Origin: Nageia nagi
Lineage: Eukaryota > Pinophyta
DNA: 64,000 nucleotides
Direction: 5' to 3'
Assembly: GCA_050084985.1 (NCBI GenBank)
Contig: JBITNC010000002.1
Coordinates: 434,001 to 498,000 of the forward strand
The first letter of the stretch is position 1, and every line of letters begins with the position of its first letter. A program made the translations under genes and the position numbers. Below the pieces are notes generated by a model. That model was not told the origin of the DNA. It made no database searches and saw nothing but the letters and a program-made list of their open reading frames with translations. Of this stretch, positions 11,354 to 24,231 are shown piece by piece.

Positions 11354-12517
11354 GTTTGGCCGAACCTGAACATCTAGAAAAAATAGAACTGCATCAGCCC
11401 AGTTCGGCCATGATCTTTTGCAAGTTTTGTAGGAAAAGTTGCACAGAAAATTTACAAGGAAAACACGAGCCGAATGTCCCCTAAATCGCGACTTGCAGGA
11501 GGAGGAAGCGAAGTTTGAAATCGTGTAGAAATCTTGGAGCGGCCGCCACAATAAATCACGTTCTCACTTTCACCATTTTGTAGTGAGTGCACGAATGAAA
11601 TGAATCTTGTTTGGCTGAACCTCCATGTTCATCCCAAGTGAGCGAATTCATCGTTACATCCCTCTCGAATCTCAACATAAAAATTATGCATAGTTTCAAG
11701 TCGGGTTTTTTGACATATGCATTCACTGTAACTCCAAGTCCCTAGTAATTTATTAGAATTAAGCACAAATATCAGGTGGGTTTTACACCTAAATCCGGTG
11801 ATTTTCCATATCAATGGCAAGACAAAGCTTTTGGTGATGCATGATCATGCAGAAAGAGGTGCAAGTGGATGAATTAGAGTCTCTGCGAGTCTGCAATCAT
11901 ATCCACCTCAATCAAAAATGGTGGAATAAGCGGAGAAGATTTGGATTGTGACATCTCTGAGGCGAGGTTTCTAGCGGCAATTCACGAAATCATAAACATT
12001 AAACAAAGTCTCTGCCTTTGCCTTTGATTAATAGTAGAGGAAATAATTTAATAGAATATAACCTTAGAATAAATTATAACATTAGAATATGTTATAATAA
12101 TTTAACGAAGTCTATAATGTTACGAAATTATCAATTATGGAAGATTCAATTTATTTAAAATAAATATTTGTATATTAATTTTAACTTTTTAGATTTCAAT
12201 TTATATTTGTATATATAAAATTAACTAGATATCTAAACAGAATCAAACTTTTTTTAAATCTCGAACTCTTTCATCTTCTATTCAAACCTGACTTGTCAAA
12301 CCTTGTAACTATGGTTTATTGTTTATTTATAGTTTATTTAACATTTTCATTATGTTTAAATTATGAATCTCTCATGCCTTGAATCATATATTTAGTTGTT
12401 TATATTTTTTGTATATTTCTGAACCGAATCAAACCTTTTTCAAAATTTCGAACTTTTTTAGTCTTTCGTTTGAACCAACTAACCAAGCCTTGTAAATATG
12501 GTTTTTGGTGCTACCAA
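11354..12517. mobile_element. Insertion between gag and protease of copia element 1 (unclassified)
   Basis: The copia reading breaks at CTGGCACCAAG (about 11347) and resumes at GGTGCTACCAAGCACATG (about 12513), that is, inside the protease 'DSGATKHM' block. The similar words on both sides suggest a target duplication of about 10-14 bp. The insert has no recognised protein. Near its right end it holds a direct repeat of about 80 bp (12233-12313 and 12419-12507). Class is unknown; a non-autonomous DNA transposon or a captured fragment are possible. Confidence 0.5.
12233..12507. repeat. Degenerate direct repeat, two units of about 80 bp
   Basis: Units at 12233-12313 and 12419-12507 share the order GAATCAAAC - T-run - CGAACT ... 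CAAACC/GAACC ... CCTTGTAA-TATGGTTT. Identity is moderate by eye. The second unit abuts the copia junction, so the pair may represent terminal repeats or a local duplication of the insert. Confidence 0.45.
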
Positions 12518-14410
12518 GCACATGATTAGCCAAAAGGAATGGTTCATTTCTTTAGATGAGAAATCCTATTCATGTCGAGTATGATTGGGAGATGACACAC
12601 CATTTGCCATTGAGGGCAAAGATGTGCACATCCCTCTTGGGAAGAATAACTGTCAAATTAAGGAGGTCCTGTATGTGCTAGGACTCAAAAAGAATCTCTT
12701 GTCTATCGATCAAATGTTGGATCACAACCTTAGAGTAGAGTTTGATACTTTGGACAGGAAGAAACAATGACTAACGCGAGACAAATCCAAAGATTCTTGG
12801 ATTGTGGTTTGAGCAATAGGAGTTGGGAATATGTTCCTATTTGATGTTGTGGCTTCCAACAATCAGGCATTCATTGTTAATATTTTGGATGACACCACTC
12901 TTTGGCATCGCAAATATGGACACATGAATCCCAACTGCTTGATTGCCTTGTAGCAAATGAAGATGGTTCATTGTCTTCCATCTCTTACTTCTCCTACACC
13001 TATTTGTTCTTTGTGCATCACAGGAAAACAACATAGGGTACCTTTTGAGACTAGCACCCATTGTGCAAAGGGACTTCTTAAAGTGACTCATTTCAATCTA
13101 TACAACCCCATTAAAGCCAGCCACACTGGCTACCGATATTTCCTATTGTTTGTTAATGATTATTCCGGAAGATGTGGGTGTATTGCTTGAAAGCAAAGTC
13201 AGAGACCTTTGAGTGTTTCAAGGAGTTCAAGGCTCATGTGGAGAATGCCATTGGCCGTCAAATCCATGTACTTTGCTCAGATCGAGGGGGAGAGTACACA
13301 TCAAATGAGTTTTCTGCAACAATTGACCACATCATACACACCACAACAAAATAGAGTTATTAAATGATGGAATCGTACCATTGTAGAGATGGTGAAGAGC
13401 ATGTTGAAGGATGCAAAGTTGCATCCTGCTTTTTGGGCGGAAGCTATGAGGATTGTAGTATATTTGTTGCATAGAGCACCTACAAAATCTATTGGGAAAA
13501 TAACTCCTAAAGAAGCATGGTCAAGGGTGAAACCATCTATCTCTCATCTTTGAGTATTTGGTCGCACGGCCTACATGCACATTCCCAAAGAGAAATGGAC
13601 AAAGTTGGAAGACAAGTCCTTGAGGTGCATTCTTCTCAAGTATAGTAGCGAATCTAAAGGCTACATGCTCATTGGTCCTACTATTCAAGAGATATATGTG
13701 AGCAAAGATGTTATTTTTGATGAGATTGGTGATTCTCCAACCAATATTGAGAGAGGAGTAGGTTATGTTATATTTTTACCATCTACTCACTCTAGTTGAC
13801 CAACTTGGTATAAGAGGACACTATAGGATTCACATTTGAGTGTTTTACCAAACACTTCTATTTCTAGACCAAGGACACATTGCATGGCTCAAGAGGAAGT
13901 GAATCTAGTATTAATGAGCACGGTAGTGAATAGTCATGAACCTAAGAAGGTTTGTGAGGCCTTTGATTTATGCCATTGGAAATCAACCATGAAGGTTGAG
14001 TATGATGCCTTGATGAAAAACGGCACATGGGTGTTAGTAGATCTTCCACTAAGAAAAGAGGCTATTGGGTGCAAGTGGGTGTTCAAGATAAAGTACAAAG
14101 TTGATAGAACACTTAACAAACACAAGGCCCATCTAGTTGCAAAGGGATATGCCTAAGAGGAAGGCATAGATTATGAGACATTTTCTCCCACAGCCAAGAT
14201 GGATACCATCATGATTGATTTTGCAATGGTTGCACAATTTTGGCTGGAAAATGTGTCAAATGGATGTGAAGTGTCTTTATGAACGGAGACTTGGAGGAAG
14301 AAGTTTACATGCAACAACCTAAAGGATTTTTTGTTAATCCAAGCAAAGGAAAAGTGTGTAGATTGATAAAGTCTTAGTATGGCTTAAAACAATCTCCAAG
14401 AGCCTAGTAC
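12508..14410 (+). pseudogene. Copia element 1 protease-integrase-RT, heavily mutated
   Basis: The order gag-PR-IN-RT identifies Ty1/copia. Visible blocks: PR end 'GATKHM' (12513), and 'LLSIDQML' (12700). The integrase zinc region follows, with LWHRKYGHMN (about 12900) and CSLCITGKQHRVPF (13005). The integrase core comes next, with DRGGEYTSNEF (13290) and 'TPQQNRVIK' (13340), then the 'FGRTAYMHIPKEKW' region (13560). The RT starts with GCKWVFKIKYKVD (14070) and runs to 'YGLKQ'-like remnants near 14390. Many stops and frameshifts. RT YVDD, RNase H and the 3' LTR are not found, so the 3' third is lost. Confidence 0.8.
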
Positions 14411-15840
14411 ATCAAGATTGATGAGCACTTACTACAACATGGCTTTGTTAGGATTCTTTACGATCCTAATTTCTATAGTGAACAACATGTGGGAGGGGGG
14501 GGGGAGATAGCCATTATGGTGTATATGTCAATGATTTGTCATTATGCATATCTCAAGATGGCCGACACAACATAGAAAATATAAATGATCACATAGTATA
14601 TTTATATGGTCAATGGAAAGGGGATTATCCCATATTCCAAGATGGACCATATAATTTAACACCTATAATATGCATGTACCTAACATTTTATGAAAATTTG
14701 GTAGCATAAATTGAAAAAACTCAAAAATAACTTATAAATTTTTTGAAAAAATATTTATCACCATGAGTTGCCTTTCTACATTGTTCTTGGCTTAGTCACC
14801 CCGACAAGTTCAAAGAGGTATAGAGCACTTAACTCCTAGGGTTAACACTATCACTATGAAAAAAAACTAGACAAGTTGTTATCTTTGGAAACAAGTGCAA
14901 AAATCTAAAAATGGTAGTTCTTTCCTTATCACTACCAAATCATAAGATAGATGGAGTATCTATGTGATGCATAATTGTTGTTGTCAATGTTACATTTACA
15001 AATTGTTATTGTATCTTTTGTAGCGATCGTAAAAATCGAAAAAATCATTATGAAATTTGAAGAGATTCTAAGTGGTTACATCGTTGCTCACTATCGTTGC
15101 AAAAGATGATTATAGAGGTTACATCATTGCTCATGGTTAGAGTGATTTAGATTTAGATAATTATTGTTTGTCCTCATTTGTTTCTTACCGATTGTTTGTT
15201 GCTAGTAAAAGATAAGGTAAATTCGCCACAAATACTAAATGCAAGTATTTTGTTAAGTTTTGGTTATTTTTAATGTTTTATCTAGGAAAGTGCAAGTGAT
15301 AGAAGTGTTAGCTTGTCCTTGTGCTTTTCAAAGTGAAAGGCTCAAGCTTTATCAATTTTGCAACAGAAGAGTTGCATAGGTTTTTTGGTTTCTTATAGGG
15401 AACATACCTGTTTGGCTTTTCATTTTGCAACAAAGAACTATAGTTAAAGATTTTATTTGAAGAGGTCAATTGCTTATTGAACTATAAAGCCTAATTACAT
15501 TTAACTGATTGTGCATATAGGAAAAGCTAAAAGTTCAACTAGCAAACAAGTATCGTGCAAAGGGGCCACAAACTTTTGGAACTAAAAGATACACCTATAG
15601 AGGCCTCTTCTAGGGACCACTTAAGTGATATTAAAGAAATGGCATAGACATAAACAAATGCACTTCAAATCCTTGAAAGCTTACAACCTCTATCAAAGGC
15701 CAAAAACAAGCAAACTTAGCATATGTTATTGGATTAGTCAAGGCTATGGTGTTTCCTTTTACTCTTTCATTTCCAAAGTTGGTGTTAGAAGCAACTAACT
15801 ATTATGATGCTAATTCTAGGAAGATCCTAACCAAGATAGG
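14411..15840. other. No gene recognised
   Basis: AT-rich sequence with no ORF over 60 codons showing a known motif. A G-run at about 14493-14504 and some copia-like text near 14460-14550 may be residual RT. I see no tRNA or terminal repeat. Confidence 0.35.
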
Positions 15841-16192
15841 TGTTGACACCTAATTTGGATACCTTTATCTTAAATTAGTTGTCATATTACTTATTTGACA
15901 TTATGATTTGTTTTAATGTTATATCTCATATTATTGTCATTTAAGCCGAGATATGTTTTCTTCTCATGTTGTTTCTCTGTGTATGGAAGGACCCTAGCGT
16001 CGACACTCTCCTGTAGGTGTGCATTATGGTGGTTCTTGTTCCTATAAAAGGAGGTAAGATAACATGAGAAGGCTATCAAATTCTCATCTCGATAGTCATA
16101 CTCAAATATTAAAAGAGCTTAGGTGCCTTTCGATACCGCCTATTGAGATTGGGATCTGTTATCACACGAGCATTTGTCATTCATCTTTCACA
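15841..16192 (+). repeat. Probable solo LTR, gypsy-type ends
   Basis: Starts TGTTGACACCTAATTTGG, similar to the start of the gypsy LTR at 52367 (TGTAGACACCTAAAAATG). It contains a TATA box (TATAAAAG at 16043-16050) and reaches a CA near 16190-16192. No internal domain was recognised on either side, so it is probably a solo or fragmentary LTR. Confidence 0.5.
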
Positions 16193-16423
16193 ATATGCTA
16201 ATTTGTAGGAGCCATAGCGTCGATGCTAACTATAGTATATGTGCTACCCTAGCCTATAATATCATCTTCACTATTGAGTCTTGCATTCCAAGGTTGCATC
16301 TTCGGGACAAGTCAAATTTGAGAATACAATCAATCGTCTAGGTAAGGTGAAAGGTATATCTCTCATGATCCCTCTCTATTAGGTTCTAAGCATTATTGTC
16401 ACTAGTTCACATTTTGTAATGTT

Positions 16424-17419
16424 TTAATGTTCCCAATTACCAAGTAAAACCCAAATGACTTGTGCAATAATTAATTAAACAGGATCAGATATGTAATAAT
16501 GAAATAAATCAACGCAACAAGCCAAGAAATGAGAGATCCAAGATCAAACAATGAGATATATCAATAATGATCAAAGTACAACGCTCCAATGGCCCAATGG
16601 GCTAGACGCCTAGCTCACAAGACTAGATCTCACTACACCAATGCTAAAAATCCCAATAAGAACTCCTCTTCAAGTTGGATGCACAATCTTTGAAGCACCA
16701 AGTGAGCTCGAGATGGGTCTGCAACAAGAACTCAAGGGTTTTCGTCCTTGGTTCCTACACCTTGAGGGTTTTCGTCCCCAAGAAATCTCCCTATTGTGGG
16801 TTTTCGTCCACATGAAGCCTAGAGAAGTGGCGAGCTACTCACTCCAAAGATAGATGATCAAGATGCCTTCACAATGATGCGCTTCTCCATTTTATAGATG
16901 AACTTGTAATTACAAGTTTCATCATGAAATGGTTGGCCGACCCAACCCAAAAGGTTCTAATAAAATAAAAAATAATAAAATACTCCTAAATATCCCTAGA
17001 AGAGGGCCGCCCAATTCAAGATGCTCATTTACAACATTTTTGCATCTTAAATGGGATGGCCAACAAATAGAGATATTACAAATCATCCTAAATACATCAA
17101 AAGACACCTAAATTTCAAAAATATCATTATCTCCTCCTGGAAGAGGGACATCACACTCCAAGAGGCAAAATTGCAACATTACAATAAATTAAATGAGTGA
17201 GACCCACACAAGTGATTGTAGAAATCTGGATTTGAAGGTGAATTTCAAAGTGTAATATCTCCTTCATTTCCTGATGAAACCATATCATGTAACCTGTCAA
17301 ACATTTGGCAGGAGATGCTCTATCCATTTTAGAAGACAAATCGGCAATTATTGGCTCGTGGAAAATGGAATCCCTAGAAAACAAAAAATGAATGGAACTC
17401 CGAAAATTGGGACATTACA
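16424..17419 (-). repeat. LTR-like block, minus strand, with GGACGAAAACCC triple motif
   Basis: On the minus strand it begins TGTAATGTCCCAATTTTCGG (17419 downward) and ends near 16424-16440. It carries three GGACGAAAACCC motifs (plus-strand GGGTTTTCGTCC at about 16738, 16764 and 16798) spaced about 26-34 bp apart. The same arrangement is seen at 662-735. The two ends share TAATGT(T)CCCAATT as a short imperfect inverted repeat. ORF 16641-16853 merely reads the motifs and is not considered a gene. Confidence 0.45.
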
Positions 17420-17559
17420 CATTCATATTATATTTCAGATTATTGCATCCTTCATTGTTTTGTACTTAGTGAATTCGCAAGATACGCAAGTTCATCCAAT
17501 AGTACCCTTCTATATTTATATCAGATGTTTATTTACAATTAGCTTAGAGAGTTAATTAA

Positions 17560-20240
17560 AAACATCTACAATAGAGTAAGTGATTGTCGATTTTTCTCTA
17601 GGAAGGATAGAAGCAACTTTTGCAATATCCAAAAGAGAGGTTAAATATGGAGAAGAGCAATCCTTTGAAGAATGCAAGACAAAGCTTGATTGAAGCCAAA
17701 GCATTACGACAAAACACCAACAAATCATGAAGACTTCTTGGAATATGTTTAAGGATGAACATGCTAAATGCATAAGTTTTATATCCGAAGTTTTAGGTAA
17801 ACCAAATGATGAAAAGTTTTGAAAGGAACTTCTAGCCTTCTTTTTACAGATTCGGAGGGGGGCTCCAACTCAAGTGGGGCAAAGTTATTAATAATACTCT
17901 GAAGGATTAATTGTCCACAATAAGGGGAACTAAGAAATTTCAAATGATGAGCTACTTTGTATAGATCATGATGAATGGGAAGGTGAGCCTAACTTACAAG
18001 GCATTCAAGATGGAATTGATAAATGGGAGAAGTATTAAGTTTGGTCTGCATATCCTGTGGTACAAAGCCAAAAAATGGGAGAAGTATGCCATGAGGAATG
18101 ATGTGTGGGAATACAAAATATATAAAGGTATAGCTAGAACTGACACTATTTAGAGGGTGTCAGTCAAATCTTAAATTACTCTCATCGATCATGCTGATTG
18201 ATTCATTGAGAATGAAAAATTTACTTAGCTTAAGAATACATGGTTCTAGGCAAGTTCCTAATCGGCTCCCAAGATATGCTAATGATTAGATAAATGATAT
18301 GTGAGTTTGTGAGACAATTGCTTTATTTGCATGACCATGTATATAACAAAAACGCAAGCACCATCAAAATGCATGTTTCAATTGGGTTTTATCAGTGTCA
18401 CTCCTGGTTAGGAGCTAGGCTTCTGGCACAAATATTGGACCCCTTTGCCTTTGATAAAGAATTAGTTTATGGTCAATATGATCCACAAGGAAAGATTAAA
18501 ACATTTAATAATTGTCTTTGATAAAAATTATTCTCACAGCTGTTATGGAGAGTTGGAGAAGTACAGAAACTTAAAGAGCAATGCTGATGGTGCCAATGTT
18601 AAGGCAAAAATTGAGAAACAAAAGGTAGTCAATTCTTCTATGCAAGTAGTGTCTTCCAGTACTTCAAACTCAACTTCCTCTTCTTCATCACAGGATTCTG
18701 CAAAAAATGATTCTCCTTCTCAGCTAGCCATGGGAGGCAGAATTCTGCAAGTAGCGGCAGTGATATAGATGGAAATACTCTAGACAAGGTGGAAGCAGTT
18801 CAATCATAAAAAGACGATTCTTCCCTAAGTCAAGGAGCAGTTGTGGCTCAAGACTTAGTGGTATCAGCTAATGCTAAACCTGCAAAGAATAATGGCACTA
18901 GAAGTCCAACTTCAACATGACACATCTACTATCACTACTGCTGCAGCATCTCTTTCTGATCCATTGATTGAAAAAGTCACAATTAAAAGATCTAAAAGAT
19001 TCAAAGAATTATTAAGAAGATAAAAACATCATCATCAGAAGATATAGGAGCTGTTCAAGAAACATCACAAGATGATGGAGTTAAAAAGGTTAAAAAAAGA
19101 AAATTAATCATTGAGAATGATGATTGAAGTGGATCATTTATTCCTACAAGGACTCAAGGGCCAACCCCTCTCAGTTTTCCTTCTCCCACAATCAGGATTA
19201 GACCTGTGGCCTCACCAAAGACAATGCCAGGGGACTCTCAACCAACGCAGCCTCCAATAAGCACGATTGTGCAAGTAGTGTCATCTCAACCAACCACATA
19301 TGTTATTTCACCCAAACAAATATCAACTAACATCAGCAACAACAGTATTGACATTGATATGCTTTTACAGGGGGTTAGAGACATTACAAGGGAAGAAAAC
19401 ATTCGAAATACTGTAAATATAAGGAGATCACCTCGATCTGTAGAAAGCTCACTACATCTGAACGATTCCTGTCAAGGCCTTCCCATTCATACTTTTTCTT
19501 CCAAAGTGCAACCCCCATTAGGAAAAGATGATTTGATTATTCATAGTCATGCTATTCAAATTGGTAAAATTGACATTGAGAGAGGCAAGACTTACAAGCG
19601 GTGTCTAAGCGATGAAAAATAAAGACTCAAAATACTGGAAGCTAAATGCTGATTTGAAGGCAGAATTGAAGAAATATAAGACAAAGTCTGGAGAAATAGA
19701 ACAGGTTCGTTTTTCCCAGTTTATTAGCTTCAATCAACTTAAATTATGTACAAGACAAGAATCGAATTTGAGGGAGGAAGAGAAACAAATTATCTCTTGT
19801 ATTCTTGATTCTTTTAAAACACTTTATGATTATTTTGTTCTTTTATTGAAATTAAAAAGAGAGGTCAAAGGATATATTGAAGAAGTGTCAATATTACAGG
19901 AGGTTTGGGATGCACATATGGATGATGTAGAAGATTCAATGATTGATGTTGTTAACAGAAAACCGCAACATGAAAACACCATCAATAGTTTTTCTGACAG
20001 ATCCCTATTCCACGTTAATAATTTTCAAGTCATAATTGGCTAGCATCAAGAAATTCATGGCGTGGCACATGCTTCATACAATAAGGTGAAGGCTATTTCG
20101 GTAGAGTCTCATATTAACATCCTCCTGCCAGATCAAACTCCTCAGGTCAAGAAGTACTGGTTGCTGAAATCAAGCAAATGCTAAAAGACTTTGTTGTCGG
20201 AGGATGTAAACGTATTAAAAGGCAAAACATATTTTCCCAT
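17560..20240 (+). pseudogene. Decayed ORF block B: serine-rich and coiled-coil-like, likely retroelement-derived
   Basis: Open pieces: 17968-18153, 18294-18521, 18469-18768 (ends in a serine/threonine-rich stretch), 19206-19622 (S/T/P-rich) and 19612-20043 (lysine/glutamate-rich, coiled-coil-like, containing 'SILQEVWDAHMDDVEDSM'). Pieces overlap or abut in different frames, as expected of one long frameshifted ORF. An early block 'HDHVYNKNASTIKMHVSIGFYQ' resembles the fold region seen in block C at 43402-43662 in general character only. No catalytic motif seen. It is most likely the coding remnant of a repeated, plant-specific element of unknown class; a decayed host gene cannot be excluded. 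Confidence 0.35.
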
Positions 20241-22070
20241 TTATTAGAAAATAACAAAAATGGAATATAGAAAAGAGTCGATCGAGGAAGTTGAAGACAC
20301 GGTGAGAACATACAGAAAATGACTTCCAGTCAGTGCGTTTAGTTGTTTCATCAGCAACTGGAATGGGCGCCATAGTTGAAATACTTAAGAAACTTAGTAT
20401 ACTCAATTATCTAGTAATTGACACAGAAAATGAACAGCCACAATGCTTTTGTAATAGTTTTCTTTTGATATTACTCAGAAAATATAACAATTTTGATTCT
20501 ACATGTATGAGTATGTAATTTGAGAGTTAGAAAAAGTTAATGTAGCGTTTTGCTGAAGAAAGACAATACAAGCTTGGAAAGCTATTTTGTAGTTTGCTAT
20601 ATTGCTTTTACAAAAATATAATCATATTCTGATTTGCTTAGTTTGAGAATGGCTAAATAGAGATCTTCATGCAATGCTTTTCTCTGCGTGATCAATGTTG
20701 ATTGTGGGTAATGTTTAAATACATCTTTATTCATTTTTCAGAACAAATATTTCTCATTTATAACTTGCAAGTAATCTTCACAGGGTACAGTTCATGCTTC
20801 AGTTACAGGATTGTTTCAACAGTCCATCTAGTTTAGTGTGTATTTTCAGCATTGTTCATTCGAGGGCCCTCATAAACTGAAAGAGATCACTATGAGGGTA
20901 GATGATCTAGTTGAACTACCATAAAGATTTTCTTGACGGAAAATCTTATCAACACATCCCATTCTTTCTATAACTCTTTTCTACAGATTTTATTATGATC
21001 TTCAGCATTCAAGCACCACTTTAAAAACTGAGTCACACTGTAGTCATCTTAGAATTATCACAACTCATTACTACAAATTTCGTCATGTTCTAGCATGAGT
21101 CGCAAAACGCCAACATTCTAGCACCCAATGCCGAGTGCAACAACATTTTGGGATCAAAATTCCATAAAAAAATGTTTTGATCCTAAACACCCAAAGCGCA
21201 AACATTCTAAGAACTAGCACTCAAAATCAGTATTTTAAAAATCAGCGATTAATCTCCATCATCGCCAATTATTGGCATTTTCCCCTTAAACGAATATTGG
21301 TATGAAAATCGCCAAAACTCGCATCTAGCAGAATATCCGCTTTCAGCCGATTTTGGCCGAGTTTTTGGCCGAATAATCTCCCGAATCACGAATCTCAAGG
21401 CAAAAACTCAGCAGGAAACCCAAGATGCAAAAAAAAAACAGAAAAATACTCCAAAATCTTCTTTAAATTCGTTGGGGGGCACTCACCAACACACAAAGTC
21501 TTCCAAGGGCACCAAGCTAGGAGAGGAGAGTGCAAGAGTCTTCAATAGTCCAAAACAGTCTGCTGTTAACAATCTTCAACCCAACCATCTCCAGCCAACT
21601 CCAGCTTAGTTTTTTTTTGCAGATCTTTACAAGAATGTTGTTGAAATATTAAAATGAATTAACCCTTTAACTTTTGCAGCCATTAAAGTTTGCTGAAGAG
21701 AGTAGGCTCTACATGTGCAACAAAAGTTGATATGGTGTATCAGAAATCTGAAGCATTTAAAGTTTGCTAACAACTAACAAATAAATTTTTGTCATTTATT
21801 TTTCTATTTTATTTCATTCCATAGAAAATGGGGCAAACTGGTAAGAGCGATGCTAGGGCAGCAGCAAGAGAGAGAGGGAAGGCCAGAAAGAAAGCACATT
21901 GTTTCAGTTTTTTATGTTGACAGTATGCTACTAAGCAGACTTTTTGGTATTTAGTAACATAGTAATATGTAATGCAATTGGCAAAATTTAATGCAATTTT
22001 TTATTAATGAAATTAGTTGTTTGCTACCCTATATCTGTTGTTTTAATCTCACTTCAGTCTGCTGTTGTTT
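20241..22070. other. No gene recognised; includes a possible 31-codon ORF
   Basis: Mostly AT-rich. Two short blocks (about 21230-21400 and about 22420-22500) share words such as GATTAATCTCCA and GAGTTTTTGGCCGA/GAGTTTTTGCCGAG, so the DNA between them may be an insertion. At 21829 a short reading frame starts MGQTGKSDARAAARERGKAR and stops after 31 codons; it is basic and low-complexity, and I do not call it a gene. Confidence 0.35.
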
Positions 22071-22079
22071 TTGGGAATG

Positions 22080-22289
22080 ATGTTGGGTTATATAGATTCA
22101 AACAAAATATATATGCGGAATAAAAACTTGTAGAAATAAGTAAAACAGATAACCAAGAACAATCACACAAAAGATTAACACAGTATTTAACGAGGTTCAC
22201 CTAGTGTGGGCTACGTCCCCGGAGAAACTACCAATCGGATCTCCATCACAGTCCAAAATACAAAGGGATTATAATCTGCATCAACCCTG

Positions 22290-22339
<50 letters not shown>

Positions 22340-22480
22340 CAGGGTTGATGCAGATTATATATATATATATATATACTGAAATATAAATTTCTGTTACGGT
22401 TTCTTTTTGCCTTTTTTTGCTGATTTTAATTCGAGTTTTTGCCGAGTAAATGATTAATCTCCACACCAGGCCAAACGATT
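22080..22480. repeat. LTR-like fragment with long (TA)n-centred palindrome
   Basis: TGTTGGGTTATATAG at 22082 and the block AACGAGGTTCACC ... GGGCTACGTCCCCGG at 22190-22225 resemble the conserved R/U5 region of plant copia LTRs read in reverse. The palindrome at 22271-22358 lies just beyond it. Element boundaries are not established. Confidence 0.4.
22271..22358. repeat. 88-bp perfect palindrome
   Basis: The left arm starts ATAATCTGCATCAACCCTGA, continues into AATATATA..., and is exactly mirrored by TCAGGGTTGATGCAGATTAT on the right, with only TA repeats between. The whole 88 bp is self-complementary. Further (TA)n follows to about 22375. ORF 22281-22466 reads through it and is an artefact. 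Confidence 0.9.
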
Positions 22481-24010
22481 ATTGGCACACCCTGTACTTT
22501 CAAACCTTGCTCATAATACTAACATTTTGGCTTCAGATGCATTTTGGAAGCCACTATGGCTCGATTTGCATGCCAAATATCAACAAAAAATCTTCATAAG
22601 TTTATCCCGTGCATGTTCATTTTCAGATTGTACTAGCAGTTCAAATTAACATCTCCTGTCAAAAAGTGCATTTTTGTTTCACACTTTTAGAATTATCAAT
22701 CAGAACACGATCTTTGATTGCTCGATACACGGGGCAGCTTAGAATTATTCATCAATTTTATCATCAGCATTATCATTTTCAGGATTAACTTTTATTTTAT
22801 TAAAAATCATGAATTATCCTCCTCAATGCCTCGGCATGAATAACGTCACTCATCAAGATAAAGGCAATTTTTCAACATTCCGTTAGTTTTTTTATCTCAC
22901 CTTTTGCTCCAATATGCTTATTCAGCAAAAACTTTCACAAGCAACCTAAAACAAAAGGGGAAATAAATACCATTTGCTTTGCTCTGAAATAATATGCTCA
23001 TCCATGCTTTTATCTACCCTTTTTATCTGTTAGGACAAGGACAGGACTCCAACCATATCACAATAGGTTCAATAATCATATGTTTTTCAAAATATATTTA
23101 ATTTTGCCTAATATCATCTTGCAGGATCATAGCAACAACAATTGCGCAAAGCTTCATCAAGCTTTATATCCCTTTATATTTTGGGGGATGTGGTCTCAAG
23201 TTCTCTCCCTCAACCACACCCCCAAAAGGGCACCCTATAGATACTCAAATTCGCAATTTAGCCTTCTAAAATGACTTTTATTTAAGCATTTATTTGATTT
23301 ATGTAAAAGAACAAATTTGAACTCAATTGAGATTATTTTTGGAAATTAACTTAAATAATATCTTCTAATTTCACATTCTCTCTCTAAACACCTTGGTTTA
23401 GGTGATCCAACCTAGGTGAATTCAAAATTAGATTTCTCTAAATATATGTAAGGCAAATAGCAAAAACTTATTTGAGAGGTGCAACATGTACAAAAATAGA
23501 TTCTAGAAAACATACATCATATATGATCGGAATATCAAAGGAACATCTTAGGAATAAATTGAATAATCCCTTTTGCATGCTTTAAAACTATCATCTTCTT
23601 CCAAGTTTTTCCTATAGTCATGTATTGTGGCAAAATTATGTAAGGTCACCAGATTAGGCTAAATGTCGCAAAAAACATCCACTACAAGTCACCACACCTT
23701 AAAACACCATCAAACTCAAAACGTGGACATTCTAGATCTTGCATCCTAGAACTCGAGTGATTTGGTCCTTGACCCAAAATGACCCTGAACCAATCTTAGA
23801 AGCTTAGTCCAAACCAATACAACGCAGATTTGTCATCCATTCACACCAAAAACACAAGGATTTATCATTTGAGAACACAAGCTGCTAGTCAACTAACCAC
23901 CAATTCCAAATAAATGTTCTAGTTCTAGTACTAGTTCAAGTTTTGGTGTTTTGGTTCGATTTGGGAATTCGACTAAAATGTTTTTAGGGTTTGGGTTCGT
24001 CCATACAAAA
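22481..24010. other. No gene recognised
   Basis: AT-rich spacer; short ORFs only (for example 23080-23274), without motifs. It may include the terminal region of the hAT element whose last coding piece ends at 24232, but no hAT-type terminal inverted repeat was recognised. Confidence 0.4.
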
Positions 24011-24023
24011 AACATGTAAAACT

Positions 24024-24073
24024 TATATATATATATATATGTGTGTGTGTGGTGTGTGTGTGTGTGTGTGTAG
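24024..24073. repeat. (TA)n(TG)n microsatellite
   Basis: A TA tract runs directly into TGTGTG repeats with one interruption (GGTGTG). Simple sequence repeat. Confidence 0.9.
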
Positions 24074-24231
24074 CTTAAATTAAGATTAGAGTATCATATA
24101 GCATCATATAAACAACAAAATCACCATAAACTTGAATGTCATTTAAAACATGTATGATAAATATTAAATATTCATCGTTTAAACTTCAAGTTCAATATTA
24201 AAAATATCAAGTTCAACAATGAGTTCAATGA

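Noticed and set aside
21829-21924. Short basic ORF (31 codons, MGQTGKSDARAAARERGKAR...)
   Set aside because: Too short and low-complexity; no conserved context.
22281-22466. 61-codon minus-strand ORF
   Set aside because: Made of translated TA repeats and palindrome arms.
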